A stretch of DNA of 64,000 nt, taken from positions 260,162 to 324,161 of the forward strand of contig CAXBFJ010000005.1 in assembly GCA_963975245.1 (NCBI GenBank), read 5' to 3'. The translations under genes were made by a program, and so were the position numbers. The notes below the pieces were generated by a model that saw only the letters and a list, made by a program, of their open reading frames with translations, searched no databases and was not told the origin of the DNA. Shown here one piece after another: positions 42,350-51,454 of this stretch. This DNA is from Panacagrimonas sp963975245. Lineage in GTDB: Bacteria; Pseudomonadota; Gammaproteobacteria; Nevskiales; Nevskiaceae. The first letter of the stretch is position 1; every line of letters begins with the position of its first letter.

Positions 42350-43113
42350 GCGCCGCGCTCCAAACCAGCACGCTCGAGTATTTGCTGCGGCTGGGTGATA
42401 ACGCTCTGGTGCTGAGCCACCGTCTGTCCGAATGGTGCGGCAAAGGGCCGGCACTTGAAGAGGACATGGCCTTGACTAACGTAGCCCTCGACCTGCTAGG
42501 TCAGGCACGGTTGTGGCTCTCGTATGCGGCAGAACTGAAGGGGCAGGGCGCAGATGAAGACCGTCTGGCTTACCTGCGCGATGCGCCGGAATTTCGCAAT
42601 GTTTTGCTGGTGGAGCAACCCAACCACGAATACTCCGATACGCTGATTCGTCAGTTCTTCTTTGACGCCTGGCATGCGCTGGCCTTGCGTGAACTCGCGC
42701 AATCCAGTGATCCGCGCATTTCAGAGATTGCCGTCAAGGCTCGCAAGGAGGTGACATATCACTTGCGGCGCAGCAGTGATCTTGTCATCCGGCTGGGCGA
42801 CGGCACAGCGACCAGCAATAGAATGATGCAGTCAGCCGTGGACCAGCTCTGGCCCTTCACTGGCGAGCTCTTCGAAACTGACGAAATTGATACAACTGTG
42901 GCCAGCGAAACCGTCGGTTTTGAAGCCAAAAAACTGAAGAGCGAGTGGCAAACTTATGTCACTGACGTGCTCGCAACCGGCCAACTCCAGCTGCCGCCGA
43001 ACGATATCTGGATGCAGAAAGGCGGCAAGCGCGGCATTCACAGTGAGCATCTCAGTCATATGCTGAGCCAAATGCAGGTGCTGCAACGCTCTCACCCCGG
43101 CGCCAACTGGTAG
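42346..43113 (+). CDS. paaC: Phenylacetyl-CoA epoxidase subunit C
   Basis: The 255-residue ferritin-like protein has LRLGDNALVLSHRLSEWCGKGP, EDMALTNVALDLLGQARLWLSYA, the usual PaaC N terminus, and SEHLSHMLSQMQVLQRSHPGA at the end. It is the structural partner of PaaA. GTG start at 42346 overlaps the paaB stop. Confidence 0.96.
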   Translation: MSAALQTSTLEYLLRLGDNALVLSHRLSEWCGKGPALEEDMALTNVALDLLGQARLWLSYAAELKGQGADEDRLAYLRDAPEFRNVLLVEQPNHEYSDTLIRQFFFDAWHALALRELAQSSDPRISEIAVKARKEVTYHLRRSSDLVIRLGDGTATSNRMMQSAVDQLWPFTGELFETDEIDTTVASETVGFEAKKLKSEWQTYVTDVLATGQLQLPPNDIWMQKGGKRGIHSEHLSHMLSQMQVLQRSHPGANW

Positions 43114-43116
43114 ACA

Positions 43117-43641
43117 GTGAGCGTGACGGCCTCAAACCACAATGCCATGTCGCTGGAGCACATCTGGGACTGCCTGAAAACGGTACCTGACCCCGAAATT
43201 CCAGTGATTTCCATCGTTGATCTGGGAATCGTGCGTGAGGTCCAGTGGCGTGATGAGCAGCTTGTTGTGTCAGTGACACCCACTTATTCAGGCTGTCCGG
43301 CAACTGAGGTGATCTCGGAGGACATTCGTCGGGCACTGTACAAACTGGGCGTCCGAAACCTTTCGATAAAGCTGCAATTGTCGCCTCCCTGGACCACAGA
43401 TTGGATGAGCGAAGAGGCCAGACGAAATCTACGCAATTACGGCATTACGCCTCCAGCAGAACAGGCGATCGATGCCAGCCAGATACTGAAGAACAACTCT
43501 TATACGGCGCCGCGCGTGGAATGTGCGCGATGTGGAACCGCTGATACGGAGGTTATCAGTGAGTTTGGTTCAACGCCTTGCAAGGCCTTGTATCGCTGTC
43601 GGCAATGCAAAGAGACCTTCGACTACTTCAAGTGCCACTGA
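43117..43641 (+). CDS. paaD: Phenylacetate degradation protein PaaD (epoxidase Fe-S assembly factor)
   Basis: This protein of up to 174 residues has a MIP18/DUF59 domain (IWDCLKTVPDPEIPVISIVDLG, TPTYSGCPATEVI). The C-terminal Cys motif is CARCGTADTEVISEFGSTPC then CRQCKETFDYFKCH. It helps maturation of the epoxidase complex. GTG at 43117 and 43123 and ATG at 43147 are possible starts; the last leaves the whole domain intact. Confidence 0.94.
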   Translation: MSVTASNHNAMSLEHIWDCLKTVPDPEIPVISIVDLGIVREVQWRDEQLVVSVTPTYSGCPATEVISEDIRRALYKLGVRNLSIKLQLSPPWTTDWMSEEARRNLRNYGITPPAEQAIDASQILKNNSYTAPRVECARCGTADTEVISEFGSTPCKALYRCRQCKETFDYFKCH

Positions 43642-43675
43642 CGATGTGCACACGACAGGATTACGTAAAGCAGCC

Positions 43676-44752
43676 ATGAGCAAGTTCCACCAACTGCAGG
43701 TCAGTCAAATCCATCAGGAAACACGCGACGCCATGGTGGTCACCTTTGCACCGCCTGCGGAAGACCCAGGCGCCTTCAAATTTGAGGCGGGTCAGCACCT
43801 CACGCTGAAAGCGATGATTAGTGGTGAAGAAGTCCGGCGCTCCTACTCCATCTGTGCCGGCGCACAGGAACAGACCCTGCGCGTGGCAATTAAAAAAATC
43901 GATGACGGCATCTTTTCCAACTGGGCCGCAGAAAATCTCCGGCAGGGGACGCTAATTGAGGTCATGGAACCCCAGGGACATTTCAATGTTCCGCTGGAGC
44001 CAGAAGCATCTCGTCATCATGTGGCTTTCGCATCTGGCAGCGGCATCACACCCGTGCTCTCCTTGGTCAAGACGACTTTGGCAGCAGAACCTGATAGCCG
44101 ATTTACCCTGGTCTACGGAAATCGTGCTTCGTCCAGTGTGATTTTCAAGAATGAAATTGAGGATCTGAAAGACCGCTATCTGACGCGTCTGAATCTGGTC
44201 TTCATCCTGAGCAGAGAGCATCAGGATATGGATCTGTTCAATGGGCGGATCGATGCTGACAAATGCGAAGCGCTGCTCAGCAAGTGGATTGATCCGAAAG
44301 ACATCGACATTGCCTACATCTGCGGACCACAGAGCATGATGGAGCAAGTTTCAGCATCCCTGATGCGTCATGGCCTGCCGAAGGCTCAGATCAAGATGGA
44401 ACTGTTTGCGGGCGCCATGCATAAGGGGCCCAGACCCGAGCGAAAAGCGGTTGTAAAGGGAGATGACGGCGCCACGATCACAATCGTTCATAACGGGTTG
44501 ACCCGAGTCTTCAAGATGCCCAAGAACAAGGAGTCTGTCCTCGACGCAGCACTCGAAGAAGGCATAGAGCTGCCTTATGCCTGTAAGGGAGGCGTCTGCT
44601 CGACCTGTCGCTGCAAATTGATTAAGGGGGAAGTCGACATGGACGCTAATTATTCGCTTGAAGATTACGAACTGGCCCGAGGCTTCGTCCTGAGCTGCCA
44701 AAGCTTTCCGGTCACAGATGAGTTGCTGATCGACTTCGATCAGGAAACCTGA
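43676..44752 (+). CDS. paaE: Phenylacetyl-CoA epoxidase reductase subunit E
   Basis: ATG 43676 gives 358 residues. The FAD site RRSYSICAGA, the NAD part FASGSGITPVLSLVKTTL and FTLVYGNRASSSVIFK are followed by a plant-type 2Fe-2S domain, CKGGVCSTCRCKLIKGEV. PaaE brings electrons from NADPH to PaaA. The frame extends upstream over paaD, but MSKFHQLQV is the family start. Confidence 0.96.
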   Translation: MSKFHQLQVSQIHQETRDAMVVTFAPPAEDPGAFKFEAGQHLTLKAMISGEEVRRSYSICAGAQEQTLRVAIKKIDDGIFSNWAAENLRQGTLIEVMEPQGHFNVPLEPEASRHHVAFASGSGITPVLSLVKTTLAAEPDSRFTLVYGNRASSSVIFKNEIEDLKDRYLTRLNLVFILSREHQDMDLFNGRIDADKCEALLSKWIDPKDIDIAYICGPQSMMEQVSASLMRHGLPKAQIKMELFAGAMHKGPRPERKAVVKGDDGATITIVHNGLTRVFKMPKNKESVLDAALEEGIELPYACKGGVCSTCRCKLIKGEVDMDANYSLEDYELARGFVLSCQSFPVTDELLIDFDQET

Positions 44753-44829
44753 GTCGGTAAGTCGCTGTGCCAATAAACATGAATACGTTACTGCTACTCG
44801 CGGTGACTCAATAGAGATGGGGTTGATAA

Positions 44830-46857
44830 ATGAAACAACTTGAAAGTTACGCTTGCGGCATTTGGCAGTCCGGGGCCAATGGACAGGTCATGCTCAATGC
44901 TATCAATGGCGAACCGGTGGCGGAGGTCTCCAGTCAGGGCATCGACTTCCGCGCGATGCTGGAATACGCACGCAAGGTTGGAAGCCCTGCGCTGCGCAAG
45001 CTGACGTTTCATGAGCGTTCATTAATGCTCAAGGCACTTGCAGCCTACCTCAGCGAACACAAGAAGGAGTTCTACGCCCTGTCTGCCGCAACAGGAGCCA
45101 GCAAGGGCGATTCAATGATCGATATCGACGGCGGCTTCGGCACACTGTATGCCTATTCGAGCAAAGGCCGTCGCGAGCTACCCAACGCACAATTCGTCAT
45201 TGATGGCGCACCTGAAGTCATGAGCAAGACGGGAAGTTTTGTCGGTCAACACATCCTGACGCCTCTCAAGGGCGTGGCGGTTCACATCAATGCCTTTAAT
45301 TTTCCAGTCTGGGGCATGCTCGAAAAGCTGGCAGTCAATTTGCTGGCCGGCGTGCCCGCCATCATCAAGCCAGCCAGTCAGACTGCGTACCTGACAGAGG
45401 CCGTGTTCAAGCACATGGTGGCTTCAAAGATCTTTCCTGAAGGCTCATTTCAGTTGATCTGCGGCAGTGTCGGTGACCTGCTGGATCACGTCACTGGTCA
45501 GGACATTGTGACCTTCACAGGTTCTGCATCAACTGGACACAAACTGCGTGCCCACCCCTGCATTGTGCGCAACTCGGTTCGCTTCACGATGGAGGCAGAC
45601 TCACTTAACTGCTCCGTGTTGGGACCTGATGCCACACCGGATTCCCCCGAGTTCGATCTCTTCGTGAAGGAAGTAGCGCGAGAGATGACCACAAAGTGTG
45701 GACAAAAGTGCACCGCAATTCGCCGGGCATTGGTGCCGCGCGTCCATGTCGATGCCGTTATTGCAGCACTCAGTTCAAGGCTTTCCAAGACCGTGGTCGG
45801 TGATCCGGCTAACGAAGAAGTACGAATGGGCGCCTTGGCGAGCCTTGCTCAGCGAGACGAAGTGCGCAGCGCTGTTGCCAAACTCAGCTCAGAAGCAAAG
45901 CTGGTCTTCGGCGATCCGAATTCCGTGCAGGTCATGGGAGGCGATGCCGATAAAGGGGCATTTATTTCGCCGCTTCTGTTGCTGTGTGACGATCCAGTCA
46001 AGGCCCGACTGGTCCATGAAGTTGAAGCTTTTGGACCTGTTTCCACCGTACTGCCGTATGACAGCACTGAACAGGCCATCGAACTTGCCGCGCGTGGCGA
46101 GGGCAGCCTGGTGGGTTCAGTATTTACCTACGACAATGACTTTGCGCGTGAAATGGTGATGGGCGCAGGCAGCTATCACGGTCGCATGCTGATCGTGAAT
46201 CGTGATTGCGCCAAGGAATCTACAGGTCACGGCTCTCCCATGCCCATGCTGATCCACGGTGGTCCGGGACGCGCGGGCGGCGGTGAAGAGATGGGCGGCA
46301 TTCGCGGCGTCATGCATTACCTGCAGCGCACCGCTCTGCAAGGATCTCCCGCAACACTCAGCGCAGTGACCGGACAGTGGATCAAGGGGGCGCCACAGCC
46401 GGAGGGTGTGCATCCGTTCCGTAAGAACCTCAGTGAGCTGCAGCTCGGGGATACGGTCAAGGCAGGTCCCAAGCTCGTAACCTTGGAAGATATCGAACAT
46501 TTTGCTGAGTTCACTGGCGATACGTTTTACGCACACATGGATGAAACAGCGGCAGCTGCCAATCCATTTTTTGGCGGGCGAGTCGCTCATGGCTACTACA
46601 TTCTGTCCCTGGCCGCCGGACTGTTCGTGCAGCCTGATCCAGGTCCGGTTCTTGCCAACTACGGGCTGGACAATCTGCGCTTTGTAACACCTGCCAAGCC
46701 TGGGGACGAGCTGAGCGTCACGCTCAGTTGCAAGGCGAAGAATCCGCGCATCACAGAGAACTACGGTGAGGTGCGCTGGGACACAGTAGTCAGCAATCAG
46801 AGGGGCCAAGTTGTAGCCACCTATGACGTTCTGACGATGGTGCAGAAAGCGGCCTGA
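44830..46857 (+). CDS. paaZ: Bifunctional oxepin-CoA hydrolase/3-oxo-5,6-dehydrosuberyl-CoA semialdehyde dehydrogenase
   Basis: The 675-residue two-domain protein has an aldehyde dehydrogenase (about 1-520) with VHINAFNFPVWGMLEKLAVN, TFTGSASTGHKL and the catalytic Cys region TKCGQKCTAIRRAL. A MaoC-type hydratase (about 540-670) follows, with EFTGDTFYAHMDETAA and FFGGRVAHGYYILSLAAGLF. It opens the oxepin ring and oxidises the aldehyde. The length agrees with E. coli PaaZ. A 77-base gap separates it from paaE. Confidence 0.96.
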   Translation: MKQLESYACGIWQSGANGQVMLNAINGEPVAEVSSQGIDFRAMLEYARKVGSPALRKLTFHERSLMLKALAAYLSEHKKEFYALSAATGASKGDSMIDIDGGFGTLYAYSSKGRRELPNAQFVIDGAPEVMSKTGSFVGQHILTPLKGVAVHINAFNFPVWGMLEKLAVNLLAGVPAIIKPASQTAYLTEAVFKHMVASKIFPEGSFQLICGSVGDLLDHVTGQDIVTFTGSASTGHKLRAHPCIVRNSVRFTMEADSLNCSVLGPDATPDSPEFDLFVKEVAREMTTKCGQKCTAIRRALVPRVHVDAVIAALSSRLSKTVVGDPANEEVRMGALASLAQRDEVRSAVAKLSSEAKLVFGDPNSVQVMGGDADKGAFISPLLLLCDDPVKARLVHEVEAFGPVSTVLPYDSTEQAIELAARGEGSLVGSVFTYDNDFAREMVMGAGSYHGRMLIVNRDCAKESTGHGSPMPMLIHGGPGRAGGGEEMGGIRGVMHYLQRTALQGSPATLSAVTGQWIKGAPQPEGVHPFRKNLSELQLGDTVKAGPKLVTLEDIEHFAEFTGDTFYAHMDETAAAANPFFGGRVAHGYYILSLAAGLFVQPDPGPVLANYGLDNLRFVTPAKPGDELSVTLSCKAKNPRITENYGEVRWDTVVSNQRGQVVATYDVLTMVQKAA

Positions 46858-46887
46858 TTCCACTCGATTACGCGAAAGGTGCTGTTA

Positions 46888-47679
46888 ATGAGCTACGAGA
46901 ATATTCAATACGCAAGTGAGAACGGCATCGCCAGAATCACGTTGAGCAGACCCGACCGACTCAACAGTTTCACCATGGCCATGCATCGTGAACTACGCGA
47001 TGCGCTTGATCGTGTCAGTGCGGATGAGAGCGTGCGTGTTCTGCTTCTGACCGGTGCGGGGCGCGGCTTTTGCGCAGGTCAGGATCTGGCAGACCGCGAA
47101 GTCGCCCCGGGCGGGGAAGCAGTTGATCTAGGCAAAGCGGTAACTGATTGGTGGGCGCCATTGGTCAGGCAACTCAGGACCATGCCCAAGCCAGTGGTAT
47201 GCGCGGTCAATGGTGTGGCAGCAGGAGCGGGGGCCAATGTCGCCCTGGCGGCAGATATCGTCATCGCAACGCGATCGGCCAGCTTTATTCAGCCCTTTTG
47301 CAAACTCGGACTGATACCGGATACCGGTGGCACCTGGATTTTGCCGCGCCTGCTGGGCACCGCGCGCGCCATGGGTTTGGCAATGCTGGGGGACAAACTC
47401 AGTGCCGATAAAGCAGAGGAATGGGGATTGATCTGGAAGTCTGTCCCGGATGCCGAGTTCCAAACGACCGTCGACAAGATGCTCGCCGGCCTCGCCAAAG
47501 CGCCCACTCGCGGCCTCGCACGGACCAAGGAACTGCTTCTGGGCAGCGGAACCCTGGAGCTGGACGAAGCCCTGCAACGTGAGGCAGAGGTGATGCGAGA
47601 GCTTGGGTTCAGCGATGACTATCGTGAGGGCGTTTCCGCTTTCATGGAAAAGCGCACCGCCAATTTCACTGGCAAATAG
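46888..47679 (+). CDS. paaG: 1,2-epoxyphenylacetyl-CoA isomerase
   Basis: ATG 46888 gives 263 residues; a GTG nine bases earlier is possible, but the AAAGG spacing favours ATG. Crotonase-fold motifs: LSRPDRLNSFTMAMHREL, LTGAGRGFCAGQDLADR, VNGVAAGAGANVALAADIVI and LGLIPDTGGTW. The end DYREGVSAFMEKRTANFTGK is the PaaG end, which separates it from PaaF. It turns the ring epoxide into the oxepin. Confidence 0.95.
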   Translation: MSYENIQYASENGIARITLSRPDRLNSFTMAMHRELRDALDRVSADESVRVLLLTGAGRGFCAGQDLADREVAPGGEAVDLGKAVTDWWAPLVRQLRTMPKPVVCAVNGVAAGAGANVALAADIVIATRSASFIQPFCKLGLIPDTGGTWILPRLLGTARAMGLAMLGDKLSADKAEEWGLIWKSVPDAEFQTTVDKMLAGLAKAPTRGLARTKELLLGSGTLELDEALQREAEVMRELGFSDDYREGVSAFMEKRTANFTGK

Positions 47680-47681
47680 GC

Positions 47682-49226
47682 ATGCGCAGTTTGGCCGTAT
47701 CACTGAATGCCGAGGTCGGCGTCATCGGTGCCGGTGCAATGGGTGCTGGCATCGCACAAATCGCAGCTTGCGCCGGGCACACGGTGCGCTTGCTGGATAC
47801 CCGGCAGGGTGCCGCAGATGAAGCAATTCACCGCATCCTCGCAGACCTCAAGAAACTGGAGTCGCGGGGAAAGATCGAGGTCGGCACGCAGGAACGGGTA
47901 GCTGAAAATCTACGTAGCGCAAGCGCTATTGAAGCGCTCGCTGACAGTGGGCTGGTGATCGAGGCCATCGTGGAAGACCTCGCCATCAAGAAGGCGCTGT
48001 ATGCCGAGCTTGAAGCCGTCGTCGGCGATGAATGTGTCATTGCCAGCAACACGTCTTCCTTATCCATCACCTCGTTGGGGGCCGACGCTAGAGCACCGGG
48101 AAGATTCATCGGCATGCATTTCTTCAACCCGGCTCCGCGAATGCCTCTGGTCGAAGTCATCAAAGGCGTGGCTACAGATGAAGCCGTGGCAGAGGCCGTT
48201 TTCGCGACCGCACTCGCCTGGGGAAAAACGCCCGTGCATGCGAGCTCCACACCTGGATTCATCGTCAATAGGGTGGCTCGGCCTTTCTATGCGGAGGCTT
48301 TGCGCCTCTTGCAGGAGGGCGCTGCAGATTGCGCCACTATCGATGCCGTCATGCGCGACTGTGGCGGATTCCGGATGGGCCCATTCGAGCTCATGGACCT
48401 GATTGGTCACGATGTTAACTATGCCGTGACACGATCTGTTTTTGATGCCTTTTACGGTGATCCGAGATTTTCGCCTTCGTTGATGCAGTTAGAACTGGTC
48501 AACGCAAAATTTTTGGGCCGAAAGAGTGGCCGCGGCTTCTACGATTATTCCGCTGACGCCCGAGCAACCGCGCCGGCCTGCGAAGCACCTGGTGAATCAT
48601 CCGGACGGTTCGAGATCGTCAGCTCGCATCCTTTTGGCAGCGAGCTGGCCCGCCGGCTGGAAACTGCTGATATCTCGTACCGGTCTATCGCAGCCAGTCA
48701 TCGTGATCATCGGGTTGCCATGGTTGATGGGGCAGCACTGTTCTTGTCTGACGGCCGGACCGCGACACATCGTGCTAATGCATTAGGGCTCAATGATGTC
48801 GTGCTGATTGACCTGATGCTGGACGCCGCAACAGCTCAACGGGCAGCCATTTCTGTATCTGCGCAATGTAGTGAGGCAGGTCGCGATGCAGCGGTGAATC
48901 TGCTGCAGAAGGCAGGTTTTGTGGTTTCGCGGTTGCGCGACACCCCTGGCCTCGCAGTAACGCGAACAGTGGCCATGCTGGCAAATGAAGCATGCGATGC
49001 GGTGGACCAACAGGTATGCAGTGCGGAGGCCGTGGATATTGCCATGCGTGGCGGTGTGAACTATCCAGCCGGTCCCATGCAATGGGCCGAACAGCTCGGC
49101 GCCAATACGGTGCTGACGGTGCTCGATCATCTCGCCCAACATTACGGAGAAACGCGATATCGCGCTTCCTCATTGCTGCGTCAGACGGTCTGGTCGCGGA
49201 AGAGCTTTTACGCAGCGGTTTCATGA
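47682..49226 (+). CDS. paaH: 3-hydroxyadipyl-CoA dehydrogenase
   Basis: The 514-residue 3-hydroxyacyl-CoA dehydrogenase has VGVIGAGAMGAGIAQIAACAGH (NAD site), VIASNTSSLSITSLG, GMHFFNPAPRMPLVEVIKG and STPGFIVNRVARPFYAEALRLL. Two dehydrogenase C-terminal domains are present, as in the long PaaH form. It oxidises 3-hydroxyadipyl-CoA. It starts 2 bases after paaG. Confidence 0.94.
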   Translation: MRSLAVSLNAEVGVIGAGAMGAGIAQIAACAGHTVRLLDTRQGAADEAIHRILADLKKLESRGKIEVGTQERVAENLRSASAIEALADSGLVIEAIVEDLAIKKALYAELEAVVGDECVIASNTSSLSITSLGADARAPGRFIGMHFFNPAPRMPLVEVIKGVATDEAVAEAVFATALAWGKTPVHASSTPGFIVNRVARPFYAEALRLLQEGAADCATIDAVMRDCGGFRMGPFELMDLIGHDVNYAVTRSVFDAFYGDPRFSPSLMQLELVNAKFLGRKSGRGFYDYSADARATAPACEAPGESSGRFEIVSSHPFGSELARRLETADISYRSIAASHRDHRVAMVDGAALFLSDGRTATHRANALGLNDVVLIDLMLDAATAQRAAISVSAQCSEAGRDAAVNLLQKAGFVVSRLRDTPGLAVTRTVAMLANEACDAVDQQVCSAEAVDIAMRGGVNYPAGPMQWAEQLGANTVLTVLDHLAQHYGETRYRASSLLRQTVWSRKSFYAAVS

Positions 49227-49343
49227 CATCTGTGAGACCCAACCCCTCAATCAATGACCTCCACAGTGGAAGTCAGATTCTTTGCAGTTCGCGCTTTGCG
49301 CAACACAGCGGATTCAAAACAAAACGGTCCTGGAGAGACAGAT

Positions 49344-50741
49344 ATGGAAAATATAATTAATTCAGACTACCTCGTCATTGGTGCGGGTGGCATGGGCATG
49401 GCCTTTGTCGATGAAATCCTGACACAAACATCTGCAACAGTGACGATCGTTGATCAAAAGCATCGACCCGGCGGGCACTGGAACGAGGCTTATCCCTTCG
49501 TTCGCTTACATCAAACATCGACTTGCTATGGCGTGAACTCCACTCCGCTGGGCCAACACAGGATCGACGAGTTTGGGCTGAACAAGGGTTGTTATGAACT
49601 CGCCAGCGGTAGCGAAGTCGTCGCCTACTTTGACAAGGTGATGCGCGAACGCTTTCTGCCTTCGGGTCGCGTGACCTACTTGAGGATGAGTGAATACCGC
49701 AAAGACGGCACAGTGAAGTCTCTCGCTTGCGGCACGGAGTACAAGGTAGAAGCAAAGAAGATTGTGGACGCGAGCTACATCAAGGTGACGGTTCCGTCCC
49801 AGCGACCGCCCACTTTTGAAGTCAAACCAGGTGCCACATGCGTCGCCGTCAATGAGTTGCCTCGGCTGACGCCATCGCATAAGCATTTCACCATCGTCGG
49901 ATCGGGAAAGACAGGTATGGACGCCTGCCTGTTTCTTTTGGAGCTGGGCGTTAATCCGGACGCCATCACCTGGGTCATGCCCAATGACGCCTGGTATTTT
50001 GATCGCCTGTCTGTAAACCCGGGGCGCAAGTTCACAGACGCCATCACCTCGGGTCAGATCAAAGTTCTTCAGGCTGCGATCGCCGCCGACTCCCTTGACG
50101 ATTTCTTCCAGCGCGCACTCGCCTGTGGCGAGTTGCTGACGCTGGACCCCAACGTGAAGCCCACGCGCTGGCGCTGTGCAACCGTGACCAAGCTTGAACT
50201 CGAATATCTTCAGAAGATCAAGAATGTGGTTCGCCTCGGGCATGTCACCTCCGTTGGTCCCGGGGTGATGCAGTTGCAGAAGGGCAGCAGGGAGGTCCCA
50301 GCGGACACACTGTTCGTCGACTGTGCCGCAGATGGCCTGGCCCATCGACCGGCTGTGAAAGTCTTTGATGGCAACCGGATTACGCTGCAGACGATTCGGA
50401 TGTGCCAGCAGGTCTACAGCGGTGGCTTTATTGGCAATGTAGAAGCCAACCTGACTGACGAAGCGCGCAAGAACGAGCTTTGCCGACCGATTCCATTGCC
50501 CTATGTGGCAAGCGACTATATTCGCTGCGCCATCGAAGGCAGTGAAAGCATGTTGACCTGGTTAACCGAGCCCAAGGTCGTGTCATGGATTAATGAGTCC
50601 AGAATTGATCTGTTTAGCCCGTACTTCGATTTCGACGATCCTGAAGTGGTCAAGCAGATTGAAGCCATGGGTGAGCTGCTGAGCGTTGCAATCCCTAAAA
50701 TGAAGCAGCTGCTCGCGGAAGACGCCTTGGCTGCGGCATGA
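49344..50741 (+). CDS. FAD/NAD(P)-binding oxidoreductase of unknown function in the paa cluster
   Basis: ATG 49344 with TGGAGAGA upstream gives 465 residues. Two dinucleotide-binding motifs are clear: YLVIGAGGMGMAFVDEIL near residue 10 (FAD) and FTIVGSGKTGMDACLFLLELG near residue 185 (NAD(P)-like). RPGGHWNEAYPFVRLHQTS resembles flavin monooxygenases of the Baeyer-Villiger/NMO type. No membrane segment is seen. It lies between paaH and paaI, where no standard paa gene of this type exists. It may act on a side product or a second substrate (inference). I cannot name the reaction. Confidence 0.8.
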   Translation: MENIINSDYLVIGAGGMGMAFVDEILTQTSATVTIVDQKHRPGGHWNEAYPFVRLHQTSTCYGVNSTPLGQHRIDEFGLNKGCYELASGSEVVAYFDKVMRERFLPSGRVTYLRMSEYRKDGTVKSLACGTEYKVEAKKIVDASYIKVTVPSQRPPTFEVKPGATCVAVNELPRLTPSHKHFTIVGSGKTGMDACLFLLELGVNPDAITWVMPNDAWYFDRLSVNPGRKFTDAITSGQIKVLQAAIAADSLDDFFQRALACGELLTLDPNVKPTRWRCATVTKLELEYLQKIKNVVRLGHVTSVGPGVMQLQKGSREVPADTLFVDCAADGLAHRPAVKVFDGNRITLQTIRMCQQVYSGGFIGNVEANLTDEARKNELCRPIPLPYVASDYIRCAIEGSESMLTWLTEPKVVSWINESRIDLFSPYFDFDDPEVVKQIEAMGELLSVAIPKMKQLLAEDALAAA

Positions 50742-50822
50742 CTCAGCACTGGTACGAAGCCGCGTCTGACACTAAAACATCTGTCAGGGCTGTAGAGAAA
50801 AATCCAACGGAAGGATAGAGAA

Positions 50823-51260
50823 GTGGCTAAGGACTCTGTTGCATGGCGGGTTGCCGCGGCGATGCTGGAGCGTGATCAGGCCTCCAGCAGTCTGGGCATG
50901 GTCATCGATGATATTGATGCCGGGCGGGCGACCCTGAGCATGATCGTGCGCAAAGACATGCTCAACGGTCACGGCAACTGCCAGGGTGGCTTTATTTTCG
51001 CGCTGGCTGATTCTGCGTTTGCCTTTGCATGCAACAGTCGGGATCAGGCCACCGTCGCTGCAGGTTGCAGCATTGAGTATCTGGTCCCGGTGTCAGAAGG
51101 GGAGCGACTTACAGCGTCCGCAACGGAGCGTGCCCTGGTCGGAAGACGCGGAATCTATGACGTCACGGTGCGAGATTCTGCACAGAACGTTGTGGCCACT
51201 TTCTGTGGGAAATCAGCCTCGATCAAAGGAACGGTACTCGGGATGTCAGGGCCAGACTGA
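50823..51260 (+). CDS. paaI: Phenylacetyl-CoA thioesterase PaaI
   Basis: The 145-residue hotdog-fold thioesterase has MLNGHGNCQGGFIFALADSAFAFACNS with the catalytic Asp, and the SIEYLVPVSEGERLTASA strand. PaaI removes CoA from ring-hydroxylated or dead-end CoA esters to free CoA. GTG start at 50823 after GGAAGG. The gene is 81 bases after the flavoprotein gene. Confidence 0.93.
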   Translation: MAKDSVAWRVAAAMLERDQASSSLGMVIDDIDAGRATLSMIVRKDMLNGHGNCQGGFIFALADSAFAFACNSRDQATVAAGCSIEYLVPVSEGERLTASATERALVGRRGIYDVTVRDSAQNVVATFCGKSASIKGTVLGMSGPD

Positions 51261-51454
51261 ATGACCCGCTCATTCGCCGCCAGAAGGCCAGGTGCGGGCG
51301 TCACCCTGCTAGCCACTTCTCTCTGATGCCTCCGAGGAGTGCACTGCACAGATCACTGAGCAGTCTGCACCCCACAACAAGCATCGGCAGCGCAAATCTG
51401 GACAATCGTGGTCTGCGCGATGAAAACAGAACAGAAAGAGGAGGCGAGTTGGCA

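Noticed and set aside
46117..46863. 248-residue minus-strand open frame
   Set aside because: Antisense to the hydratase end of paaZ.
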